Part shown: in pieces, positions 26,501-39,100 of the stretch
Numbering within the stretch: position 1 is the first letter of the stretch
How the letters are laid out: the number at the start of each line of letters is the position of its first letter
Source: Neelides folsomi
Lineage: Eukaryota; Arthropoda; Collembola; Neelipleona; Neelidae
DNA: 64,000 nucleotides
Direction of reading: 5' to 3'
Assembly (NCBI GenBank): GCA_034687125.1
Contig: JAQGBZ010000022.1
Span: 1-64,000, forward strand
Notes under the pieces: model-generated
What the model saw: only the letters and a program-made list of their open reading frames with translations
Databases searched by the model: none
Told to the model about the DNA's origin: nothing
Program-made: the position numbers and the translations under genes

Positions 26501-29500
26501 TAGCTTTCTAAATACGTTACATAACACATAACGTAAGTAATGTATAGCCAAATAAGAGCTCATCTTCATTTCAAGCAAAATCAAATATTTATCTGCAATT
26601 CCTATTTCAGGATTATTGAATTTAGTTGTGGTCATGATTGTGATAAATAAGATTGCCAAATATCATCTAATAGTAGTTGGTCGATATATTTAATAATGTA
26701 AATTATGCATATTATTATAAAGATTGGACAAGTAAAACTTATTTCGGTATAGTGAGAAGGAATGAAATATATTATTCCTTGTGCCAAAGATGGGCTGATA
26801 GGGAAAGCGGAAAGAGTTCAAATGAGAATTCTTTCACTCCCCGGAAATTAACAGATATAAATCAATATACCACGGAGAGTTCATGGTGAATGAAAAACAG
26901 TTGAGAGATTGTGAATGAGTTAAACGGGTCCATGAATTAAAATTAAATGAAACGTGGCCTTCCAAAGAGAACAAATGATTTTCTTTCCATTTGAACAACA
27001 ATGCTCTTTGTCGGGAAGAAAGATAAATATTTAAATTCTTCCCAGAACAAAAAGAAAGAGCCGCAAGTAAAAGAAAAACTCGAGAATCCCTGACTCAACA
27101 AAATGTAGCAAATTCATAAAATAGGAATATTTTTAGATTCTGCCTCAAACTTTTATGCTTTCTCTAACGAGAGTCCGTCCATACATTAATGTTTTTTATC
27201 AAAATATAAGGATTATTATTTTTTGTTCTTTTATGCTTATATTGCAAAAGAATTATTTTATATAAATTGAATTATTTAGGCACTTATAAATAACATGTAA
27301 TTTAATGTAATACAATGAGTATGGAAGTTATTCTCAAGTTTGAAACGTCAGCGTTTGTTAGCAATTTTAATGGTACACAATGGTATACATGTATTGATCC
27401 CTAATAAGTATCTGTACTGTACTTATAATGTTATATTTAAGATATGTTGTATTGCTGTATTAGAAAGTAAAAATTTTAAAATATTCCGTCCAATATAAAA
27501 TGGTATACAAAAGTGCAGTAACTTTTATTTTTTAGCCCAATAAAAACTCTTATGTTTTCAATAATGGCTAAATTTATCTTGGTACATTATTTATAAATAT
27601 ACCCAACATTGTTTTTACGATGCACTAAAATACATTTTACTAAAAATATGTGCCATTTTCCCACTCGCATTGCAGTGCAGACAAGAGAAATAAATCATAT
27701 GAACAATACTTGAGATGAAATGGAATGTAAAATAGAGCCATTTTCTCACAAACAATGCTATCAATATGTAGGACGTGTGACCTCCACTTTTTCTTGGTAA
27801 AAGACATTTGGGGGGATTCTCCCTTCCTCATTTTATTTTTTGTCAGAGTCAAGCGAATTCTATTCAAAGGGCCTCTCGCACATGTTCAACAGAAGTTCAT
27901 ATGTTTCGTGCACTTTAAATATATTAAAGTTCATATTTTAAAAAAGAAAAAGGAGCTCAGCGAGGTTTTTTTATTCCCCTTGGACTGATATTCGTGTAGT
28001 AAAATATCCCATGCTTCCTTTCACCATATACTCCTTATTGAGTTTTTATAAAATTTTGATAAATCAATATTACACTTTCTCGGTTTCCCTTTGTGAGCTT
28101 TATTCCACTTTAATATGCCGATTTTTACCAGTTCGTGAGGCTTGAAAGAACAACGATCATATTAAATTTCTTTTCACTCCAAATTTCAATTCAATTACAC
28201 GGCCTACATCCCTCAGGTATTTTTATGTAATAACCACCCATTGAGCAAAATTGAATTATTGACACTTTGGGATGTGGTCTAAAAATAGTTTAAGCCTTCA
28301 ATGATCTCTATAGAACATAATATTGTACATAGATCGAATTCGTGAAACAGGATGCATTTATTCGATTACGAACATTAACTACACTAAAAGTATTTATTAT
28401 ACCATAGGTTTATAGCACCTTTCCCAAAGGATTATCTGAATCCGAGAGCATTAGATATAATATGGATTGAAATTCCAAGGAAGGGCATCAAATGCGCGCA
28501 CCCAGAAAGATTTTTCTGTTGGGCGGGGATTGAATCAAGTCAATTGGGATGAATAGAGGAAAGCCCCGTCGAGCAAACGAAATTGATGAGAAGATGAAAT
28601 ATGGAAGTGAGAGGCACCTGGGGAAATGGCCACCATTCTATTCCATCCATCAATTGACAAGCACCATGTTCCGAAACTTAATTTATTTCCCCTTCCATTT
28701 CACAGCCCCATAAAATATATATTACCGTTTCGGAGGAATGAAAATAATAACATCTGATAACATGTTAAAGCAATACCCGCCCCGGCATTCCTAGCATACT
28801 TCCGCCTCAATTGGATTGAGCGGAAAATGAGAAAACCAATTTTCTCTCATTATTCCGACTTTCTATTTACTCTATTTACTATTATTTCCCTCTTGCAACA
28901 CACTTCTTGATGATATTTATGTAACAGACCCGGCGAGTTTAAAGGAAATGTCGCAACTCTTTCCGCGCTCGATGCTTCCGTCTAATCCTTTGATAAATGA
29001 ACGGCGCCCCAAGAGCCTGCTATTAAAATAGGGCATAAAAATAACTTTAATGGCTTTCACGATAATAAATATTTAGTGAGGAAGATATAATTCCTTAATG
29101 TGAGGTTTCCCATTTAAAACTCAACGATTAATAAAGGAGATATTTAAGAGCTCTCGAGAGGGTGACAAATAAAAGGGAAAATAAACCAAACTTTAATTGC
29201 ATTCTCTTTATTTATGATGGATCTTAATGTGAAAATAGACCATCGTGATAATTGAATGCAGATTCATTATTTAACCTTACTTTACGATTGTGCCATGAAT
29301 ATTATTTATATTAGCAATTATTATTAAATTAAATGAGTTTTAAAAAATATAGATGCTCCAATGTTGGCATCTTTCTTTGAAACTATAATAATTTATTAAT
29401 GAGAGAATCAATAAATGCTCATGTCAGTAATGACTTTGACATTGACAATGAGTGGAAAAATATTGAAAAAAACAACGTGCTTAAAAACAATCTTCTTTTT

Positions 29501-29589
29501 ATTCCTTTAGCGTGGAAGTTAGTTTTTAAGTTTAACAAATGTTTTCATTGACAAAGCAAAGAGTAAACAAGAGCTTTAATTCCACCATG
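20600..29589. other. non-coding stretch, no gene seen
   Basis: About 9 kb without a recognisable exon. It alternates AT-rich DNA with islands of more even composition, near 21900-22600, 22850-23250 and 23860-24250. Open frames are short and unlike known families. One short ORF at 20881 contains a donor-like GTAAGC at 20925 but its phase does not fit the neighbouring DPP gene. Confidence 0.5.
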
Positions 29590-29613
29590 CACACACACAC
29601 ACACACACACACA
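29590..29613. repeat. (CA)12 microsatellite
   Basis: A perfect dinucleotide run of twelve CA units lies in the gene-poor interval upstream of DPP gene A. Length variation between individuals is expected. Confidence 0.95.
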
Positions 29614-32600
29614 TGTCTCCAAACGTTGGTGTGTAAATCTCAGGATTTTATTGCTCAAGGAGCCATTAAAAGACGAGAGATTCAGATATAAAAAACCTCT
29701 CAAGCCGTCTACAAATATGCTCATACACCCTCAGCACACGCACTTAAAGTTTCCCAAGTAAAATGAAATTGGTCTATGGGTGCAAAGTTAAATGGGATCC
29801 ACTCCAATTGTGAGTAGTAAAAACGAAGTGAAAGTGGGACGAGGTTTCCTTGTTCAAAAAATTAAATCTTTTCCGAGCCCTTCGTCCTAATGTGTGGATT
29901 TATCTTTCCCGGGTCTTTGTGATTTATCGAGATCAACATGTTCACCAACACACACATTAGGCCTCGGAGAAGTTATGTAAACCTTGTACTTGCATTGCTA
30001 CTGTTTACATACACTAAATATATGTATACTTACATATATGGGATATGCAAATTTATAGTTCTTTTGCATATTTAATTTTCTTGACGTTTTCTCCATACCA
30101 AAGATCTAAAGGACTCCTAATGCATTATGCATAATAATGGCCCATGTATCAGAATACTTAAAAAGAAAATAAATACATGTTATAAAAACAGTCATAGAGT
30201 TAGGTTAGGTTAAGCTGAAGGTAGTTTAACTAATTTAAGTAATTCAAACAAGTTATGTACATAAATACTAAATAAATATTACATAAAATATAATCTATAA
30301 AAAGACTTTTATTTATACGCAGAGGGAAGAAAAGCGTTTTTGAACTTTTCTTTTATCCGCTTCGGTTCTAAAAGTTCTAATCCTGTCAACCCACATGAAT
30401 GCAATTTAAGTTGTTCAAAAAGCTCCCAATTTCCTTATGAATATAACTATTTAAATAGGTAACTTGAAAGCCGGAAAATGTTGAAGCGAATCAAATTGCC
30501 TAATGGCCATTTGATTCGTATGCTTGACTAACTTAACCCTTCATCACAAATTTAATATTTACTTGACGAAGCAATCAGGTCAATATAAGTTTTAATAGAG
30601 AATATTGAAACCTAACTCAATTTTCCCGTTCTCGTCTCTTTGGGTGGCTGAAGTTCTTGGTGTATTTAGTCAAGTTTGTTGAAAGACTTCGGAAGACACG
30701 AAATTAAGGATTTGTTTGAAACTTTCACTTTCCCGAGTTCAAGGAAGGATTGAAATTGAATGCTGCATGAATAATTCGAAAAGATCGAAGACTCAACTTC
30801 AAAAATGTGAGCGAAGGGGAAATGAGAGAGAAAAGCTTAACACAGCAACTCCAGACTCAATAAATAATGCATCATATTTCTCTGTATAAATAACTATTTT
30901 ATATTGGATGTTAACAATAATTACTTATTTGTATGTTATTATTAGGTTTTCATTAAAGCAAATAATACCCTAGATTTTTTACGTATATTTTTGTATCTTC
31001 ACTGCTCTTATATTCATAATAAAAATATTAAAACTTTCAATATTCAACTTTAACTTTGATTTTAAAATAGGTCTAAAATTTTAATAGTCTTCTTTGATTA
31101 ACTGTTTTACTAATTTATTGTAATGGTCAAAGTACAGCTAAAAATTTTAATTAAATGATAGCGCTTTTAATTATCTAAAGTTGTTCCACTTGGGCATCAG
31201 TGTGCATCCATGATGTATGAGAAAGATAGAATGGGGAAAGTAGAAAGCACATATAAGGTTCCGAGATGAGAAAGTGTAAACTCCCGAGAAAGGAATAAAA
31301 GTGCATTCTGGTGCCAAGCCGGGTAACTCGGTTCGCTTTCTTTCAGTGAATGAAATTCAGGCTTGTGGTTTTGCTCAGGAGGAGGCAGTTCAGAGTTACT
31401 TCTTTTCCTTTCTCTTTCATTCTAAGGAAAGTTTACCCCAATACGCATTTTTGGAAAGAACATGTAATAAAATGATAAGGTGTAAAATCGCTCTCTACCA
31501 AAGAATACAAAATTGTGAAATGCCAACTGCCAACCGGAAAAAACATTTAAACCTCATCTTAACGTTATTAACACAATTTATAATTTTATTCAATGTTATT
31601 GTACGATGATATTTTATTGTTTATGAATTATCCTTGATGTTTACAAATACAGGCATTTGGGAGTTTGACCTAAATGTTTATCTAATCTTATGAGCACTCA
31701 AATTACAAAATACTTTTATTAAGTACAAATACATAGGTTCTTATGTATGTACTGTAGTTTTAATCAGTGTACCTCAGGGAATATTTTCTACATTGTTTTT
31801 ACTATCAGATACTTTCAGGGATTTGGGGACTATATAACTTACATTATAAACACGATTTCACGACACAATCTTAGCAATACTAATATTGGTACTTACCATT
31901 AACACAATACCATCAAAAATAATTTGTTATACTACATATTATGTAGCATATTTATAACTTAATCATAAGTGTGAAGGTTTTATTAAATATGTGGGTATTT
32001 ACTAGTTACATGTATTTAAAGATAACATACCTACTACCCCATACTTACATCTATTTACTATGTATTTATATTATTTTCTACAAATATATTAAAAAGAAAT
32101 ACTTATTGTTGATAGAATTTATTGAATTATCGAATAAATTAATTTTTTTTAATGGATTGGAGATTGGAAAAGAAATTACTTCTAAAGTAAATTACATAGA
32201 AAAGATATGTAAATTAGAATGTTAGAGATCCGTTGGAGAGGATTGAAAAGGTTTTCTTGAATATAAGATGAGGATCTACATTTGTAAAGAGTTTGGCTAA
32301 TAATTAGATGAGGGAGTCGGAGAGCGGAATGGAAAAGGTGTCTTTCTCCATCCCTCACTCATCCTCTCTCAGAGTTTGGAATAAATATCAATTGGGTCCT
32401 CATGCTCGCACTCGCACGCCGCCGCGATCTGGCCGAGACGAGTTGTTGTAGAGAGCGGAGTGGAGCCGCCAAGGAAAATAGTTGGAAGAGGAGAGGAAGA
32501 AGAACCACAAGCCTCCTACACGACCTCCCACTCAACATCACACGTCGTTGCTCCTCGACGTCGAACACGAGGAGATCCAAATTACTATATCACAATAATT

Positions 32601-33150
32601 GGATTACCCCCTCACAATCTATTTGCTCTTTTTGGGCAAAATAAACGAAAGTTCCTTCCTTGCCATTTCTCTCAATTCCCCAATCGAATCTCTTTTCAAC
32701 GTTCCTCGTTACTTTCCCCCGTTTAGCGCTCCAATTTATAGTGATAACGTGAGGTCTTCAACATTAACTCCACATTAAATATTTACCACTTTGACCCAAG
32801 TGATGGACATTCGGGATTTGAATGTCTTTCCCATTCATTCCCCACGTCCAGAGCAGAACATTCTCATTAGGCTAAAGTATTGAACGCTATCCCGATTTAC
32901 GGATTTTTAAATAATGATGAAGCGAGCTATTTGGAATGCGCAATAGCCTAAATGCAAATGCGAAATTTACCATTCAATTTAATTAAGAGTGAATTGAGGC
33001 AATTTAAAAAATGTTGAAAGGAGTCTAAAGACCCAAGCTTGGGAAGATTGGACTAGAGTAAAAGATCTAATGAACCGGGCATTCAACTCCAATGCTCCCT
33101 GGCCGTCTTGTTCATTGTGAAGTGTTGTGCGTGGTCATTAGGAAGAAGTG
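29614..33150. other. upstream region of DPP gene A
   Basis: Mostly AT-rich sequence without a recognisable exon. A short telomere-like GTTAGGTTAGGTTAAG lies at 30199-30214. The part near 32290-32830 is richer in G and C with CpG dinucleotides and precedes the first coding exon of gene A by a few hundred bases, so it is the best candidate for that gene's promoter and 5' UTR. Its open frames on both strands overlap and look spurious. Confidence 0.45.
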
Positions 33151-36100
33151 ATGACGAAGCGGGGCTTTGCGGACGGGCACAAAGAGGTTGAGTCCGCGGG
33201 AGAAAAAGCAATCATTGCAAGGGAAAATGCGAGGAACGCGCGGATCATTCAGGAGGCTCAAAAAACTCTCGACATGGTGAAAACCTTCAGAGTTTCTTTA
33301 ATAGAAATCCCTATCAATTTTTCTAATCTCTTCCTTAATGGAATTTAAAGTAGAAAAATCTGTGAAGTTTAAATTCCTATGTAGAGTTTGAACTTTGGGT
33401 TGTATACGTATGGAATATTTGTAGTTATTTGCAGTCCATTATCGTCATCATTTTCAATATAAAAATTCAAACAGCATAAAACATAAAAACATGAGTTGAT
33501 GGTTTGAATTTTAAATTCCGAGTTTTCGCAAAATTGAAGGACCATTGGTGCCTTCAAAATGCAAAACTCGAAACTTTCACTCAACGAGTCTGTTTTATGC
33601 ATACGAACCCATTGCCAGGAATGGCATTAAGGGAAAGCGGGGGCCTATTTGATTTGATTTTCAGAACTTTTCAAGATTTTCTAAAGCCCTCGAACATGAA
33701 GATAAAATAAATGTTGTAATAAAAAGTTCAAAATGACTTTTCCCTAACTTAATAAAAAATGACCTTTAAAATGACCTTAAAAATGAAGCTTCCTTTCATT
33801 GGGTGTGCCATTATGGTAATTTCCTATTGCAAAATCTCCTCGCATTTTATGCTTATTCAGTTCAAATATTTAATTTGTGGTAATTAATGCTCTTAAACCA
33901 CACCGAGCACGCTGATGAAACAGAAATTAGCTAAAATATCTGGCCTTGTTGTATGTTTGGTGCTCTGAATTGATGATATTAAGTCCACAGAGTAACTTGT
34001 CTGCCCATTTACACAATCAATAGACAATTCGAGATTGAAACTGGGAAGAGGATCTTTCATGTTTTGCTCCACTTTCGAATGATTGAATTCATTAGCTTTC
34101 TCTCATTTATTCACTCTAGCGAATCCTTTATTGATAATACAATTAGCTGCTATATGAGTGAGCACAAGTTCAAGTTTTAATACATATAAATTCTGACATT
34201 TCTCAGTAGAGAAAGTTTAAATAAAGTCCATACTTTTACGCAAGCAATCCTACTACGTTAATACAGAAATACCATTCGAATACTAATTACTTACTACCAC
34301 ATGATAATATACAATATAAGTAAACATGTATGGTTTACTGTTACATCGTTAGTTGGCATCCATAATTTAATTGAATTGGCGATCCGTAAATCTTGAATCT
34401 TGATTTATACGATATATCCCTTATCTTGGTATCTCTCACATTGTATTTATATAGAATTGTATTATCTAAATACAATTCTCTCAATTGAAAAATAAAATCT
34501 TCAAAATGTGCAATGCAGACAATTTCCGCATCAATGAAACTGAACTATGTAATTTAATAACTACAAGACATATGTTACATACCTATATTAATACTGTATA
34601 TATTTATGTACCATATGCCATTATGTATAGCATACTATTTATATGGTAGTAATACATATACTAATGTATAGAAATGCTCAAAAAGGCTCAACATTATTTT
34701 ACAATATTTCATTCGAACATTGAAATAAGTATTATAGAGTTCAAAATAAAAACGAAGTACATTTTGGCTTAATGATCCACAAGACAAATGTAAAATACGA
34801 AGTATTTAAAATTAAGCACATGTAAAAGTCAAAAAAATGAAACGTTGCAGAAGAAATAATCGAATGATTTCTATATTACAGGATTTGGTCACTGCGAATC
34901 CAAACGACCGGAATTGGAAGGGTATTATCATTGCAGTGATTGTCATCTCTTCAGTACTCGCCCTCATCGTAACTTCCGTCGTCCTCCTCACACCGCCTGA
35001 CGAGGACCCTAGAGTTAAAGGAAGACGCTTTGAGTTAGATGATATTTTTGGACCACACTTTCAACCAGGGCGCCTTAACGGATCATGGATTTCTGGTAAT
35101 GTGAAGATATTCCTTACATTACTTATGGTTAGAAACCTTGCAGATTGACAAATGTCATTCGGAGACCAACGGCAAACGTTCCTAACTATAAGTATCATAT
35201 TTAACTATCTGACAAATTAAGCATAATGCAATTTGAGTATAATCGTTATGATTTTTAGTAAAATATTATTTTCCCCTTTTGAGTAAGATTCTCTCAATCT
35301 ACAAGATATCTCTATTTCCTACCTTTAAAGTGATAGCTTTGACAGCTTTTTTTCTTAATAATTTTAAAGAACGACACGAGTCTCATTGTCAGAAGCTTTT
35401 ACGCACATGCTGAGATCTTCGATTCAACCCTGAAGAAATGAAGCCTTACTTAACCAAAACCCTTTCCATTTCCCCGTTCAGTCAACTTGAGTGATAAGGA
35501 GTAATTTGAAGGATGGCGTAGAAAAGAGAATTCGGTGGATTCGAGAATTCCTGTGTCATGGCCAGGAGCCAAGTGGAACATTTCCACGTCGGTCTCATAC
35601 TGACTAAGAGGGAATCTTCCATATAGGAATCTTCCTCAAATGTGCCGTTGTCAATTCGCCTTTCAAGTACATAAACCCCAAGGTTTTTCCTCTTTCCCTT
35701 CAACTCCTAATGTCTTTTAATGTCTTCTCACTGCAAATGAAGGCGGACGAAATGTTTATTTCATGTCTCAGCTCTTCTACTTTGTCATTCGGCCAAAAAG
35801 CCTCTATTCATTGACTTTCACATTTCCTCCTTTGAATAGAAATTTAATGGGAAATGGAAGGTTTAATCAATGGGTCTACCATTCATAAGGAGTTATCATT
35901 AAGAGTTCTATGAGTTGAAATATTTGAAAATGGTCAAACTGGTTAATCAATAAAATTTAGAAAACACTCTCTGAATTGCAATCATATAATTATGCAGGAC
36001 AATTCTGCGGATGTAATTTGTCAAAAAAAATTTGATGCCATTTAAAAAAAATCCCACTGCAGGATACTAAAGATATATGGTACAATACATTATCCAACAG

Positions 36101-39100
36101 TATTACTTTAGTCCTAATATTCAATGTAGGAGAAGGATATAAAATAGTATGGTATGGATATTCAGATATCAACACAAGTACTCAAAATGTATGTTACTTA
36201 CCCTATGTATCGAGTTTTGATATTTTGGGAATAAAAACATTATTTTTACCCCAAGTTTCCCCAATTTTAGTTATAATGGGTGGAGGAAATTGATATCTCA
36301 TGTTAGACAGACAGACAAAAGAAGGCAAACAATTTTGAGAGTAGATTTTCCCCATGACAAGTTGAGAGGGAAAGAGTGGGAAGGGGAGGGCTCAAATCTC
36401 ATTCCAAACTCTTTGTCGAGTGAGGAGTTGAAGGAAATTCTCATTCCTTCCTTAATATTTCACTCTATTTCCTTTTTATGTGGGGATTAGCTATAAAGCT
36501 TCCTTCTTGTCTTCGAGGTAATTTCCTTCTCGCCCTCACCATCTTTCCCACTGTTTACTTAAACCCGACTCTCCTCTGTCAAGGGACGCCTGTTTGAAAA
36601 TTAAATGGGCGAATTCAAACATTCAAAGGTTACTCAATTCATTTCCACCGATGAGCTTCCCATTCCTTTTATCACCATTCAACTCCACCATGTTCTTTTC
36701 TTCACTGTACACATTAAATCGTTTGAAATTTCCTCGGATCTTCTTCCTTTTCTCGTCCCGACACAAAGGGCACGTGGAGTCTTCTCCAGCCTCCATTCTT
36801 CCCATAGTAGATAAGTATACAAGTCGTATAGATAGATAGCTCCTCAAGTACTTCATTCGCTCATTCATCGTAAAACGTAAACAAGAGGAAGAGGCATTCA
36901 ACCCGGAGTCCCTTTTTCATTAAACAATGCTCCAGTCAGCCCTTGAGCCTTTGTTGGAGATGAAAATTCCTCGTTGGATGAGGGTAATTGTTTGAGTGAG
37001 CAATGAAAGTTCGGGAAACTATTCTTCACTTGAATAAATAGTTGCAATAGTTGTAAACAGAACATTTATTCATCAATTCATTTATAATGGTTGGCATAAA
37101 GAATTTACTCAAGATTTATGTACATATTTTGTCATTTAAATTTTATTGCTACTATTTACTTACATAAATACAATACAACTTAATGCTGAAAGCCACTATA
37201 CCATAGAAGGAATTTTATTTAAATACCAAATATGAAAAACAATTGAAACTCCCTGAGCGCTTTGCTGTGGTCAGATGAATTGAACCCGAGCCGAGATAAA
37301 AGTTACAATGAAAATAAAGTAGGTATGTGCTTTTGCATTAAATATTATTTTGTATTAAATTGAATGGAGAAAACCAAGAAAAGCCATTGCATACAAATAG
37401 CTTTAAATTTATTTGGAGTTTGAACAAATTGAGTTTTATTTATGAACAAAGGGTAAGATTAGGAATCTTCAAATGCATATAAAATGCTTTTATTAATTCA
37501 AACTCTACATTTATTATTTATGAAGTTAATTTGCGAGGATTGTGGTGTAATCTTCTAAATACCGGGTGGCCGGTTAAGTAGGCTTTATTTTTAATCAACA
37601 ATAGCTTTTATGTTTATAAACGAATGTTCATCAAAATTATATGATATGCTCTATATATAACTAATTAAAGGTGGTTAGGTTAGGTTAGGTGACCCATCTT
37701 CGTGCAACTTCGAGGGCGTTTTGTACTCGCGAGTATTCTTCAACAATGAAAACCTTTTCTTCTTTTAACAGATGACAGCGATTTTTCATGTTAACGAAAA
37801 GTAAAAGTAGTGAAATTGAAAGTTGGACTTTCTCTGACCAAGTGTTTCCCGTTTGCTTATGTTTTAAAATTTTCTGCTTATAGTCTGCTACAATTAACAT
37901 TAACATATTCCCCATCGTCTAATTATTATTAAAGTTTATAATATTTACGAGCCTTAAAGTTATTGTTGATTAAAAATAAAGCCTACTTAACCGGCCACCC
38001 GGTACATAGTAATAATAAAGTAATCCTCCTGTTAAATATTACATATTTTAATTTGAAGAATTGGATTAGTTCATTTGAATTTTTCATTAATTTCTTAACT
38101 CATTTGGTTTTTAGATACTGAGTGGTTGTTTCGAGATACATCCGGCGGTGCTTCAGTTCTTGACGTCACTACATTCGCAGTTCGTTCGTTAATCAGCAAC
38201 CATACTTTTGTAAGTTGAAAATTTTGAAAAATGGGAATATTCTTAGAATGTTAAATTGATATAAATATGAATTTTGTTTTGATATTTATTTTAGAGACAA
38301 CTTGACTCTTCGTGGTACAGCTTATCTGCCGACTTGAAATATGTTCTTTTTGCGCACAATGTTCAAAAGGTATTTTATTTCTTTCTCATTTTACGATGTA
38401 GCATTTATTTATTTTCAAAAAATGTTTTTGAATATAAATTATTTAAATAAAAAATCTAATGGAAAACTTATGCAATTTTTTGCAGGTTCACAGATATTCA
38501 TTTACTGCAAGATACACCATGTTTGAACTTTCAACAGGGTGAGTAAATTATTTCCTTATTTCATTACTCAACTATCCCAATTTCCTCTAAACTATACGTT
38601 TAGATAAAAGACCTAAGAATTTTATTAAGGGTCGAATTGGGGTTTCCTCCCACTGCCAACCTTGCCACTACGTCTAATAAATTAACTTTATGGATCTTAT
38701 TATTTACAAGAATGGGAGAACGAAGTTGAGGTTTAATGCATTACTACTACTACTAAAATACATTTCTCATAGCACAGACAATTTTTCTCGTAGTAAATAA
38801 AGCCGAAGGGGATAAATTGCAAGCCGGAAAATATTTCATTTTTATATCTCTCTTCCCTACAATAGAAATCTGGCCATGTGTCCTATGTACATATTCGCGT
38901 CTGGCAGAAACCAATGTGAACGTATTCAATCCCTTGTTCTGAAAAATTGTTTATATTGGGAAAGTGTTTTCCGCCGAAAAAGTTTTCTTGTTATAAATAA
39001 TACAATTTTTTGTTTATGAATCCGGGAAAAATGGCAATATTTGTTGGGAGTTTAAAGCCTCCTCTTATGGCCTTTATTGATAAAAATGATAAAGGCGCGA

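Larger units (their letters stand above)
37562..38002. mobile_element. 441-bp non-autonomous DNA transposon in intron 2 of DPP gene A
   Basis: Terminal inverted repeats of about 45 bases begin CCGGGTGGCCGGTTAAGTAG and are mirrored at the right end. TA flanks both ends (37560-37561, 38003-38004). The element sits about 110 bases before the acceptor of gene A exon 3. Its only coding remnant is a 76-codon frame on the - strand at 37685-37915. It appears to be an internally deleted Tc1/mariner-like element; the exact superfamily is inferred. Confidence 0.88.

Noticed and set aside
30199-30214. Telomere-like GTTAGGTTAGGTTAAG as evidence of a chromosome end or fusion
   Set aside because: Only two full TTAGG units; too short to infer a telomere or fusion.
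32359-32726. Overlapping Arg/Ser-rich frames upstream of DPP gene A
   Set aside because: They overlap on both strands in a GC-rich promoter-like region and resemble no protein family.
34837-34881. Possible ATG start reading directly into the membrane exon of DPP gene A
   Set aside because: It would read through a clear acceptor (ATTACAG) into intron sequence. The upstream exon at 33151 joins in phase and mirrors the structure of gene B.
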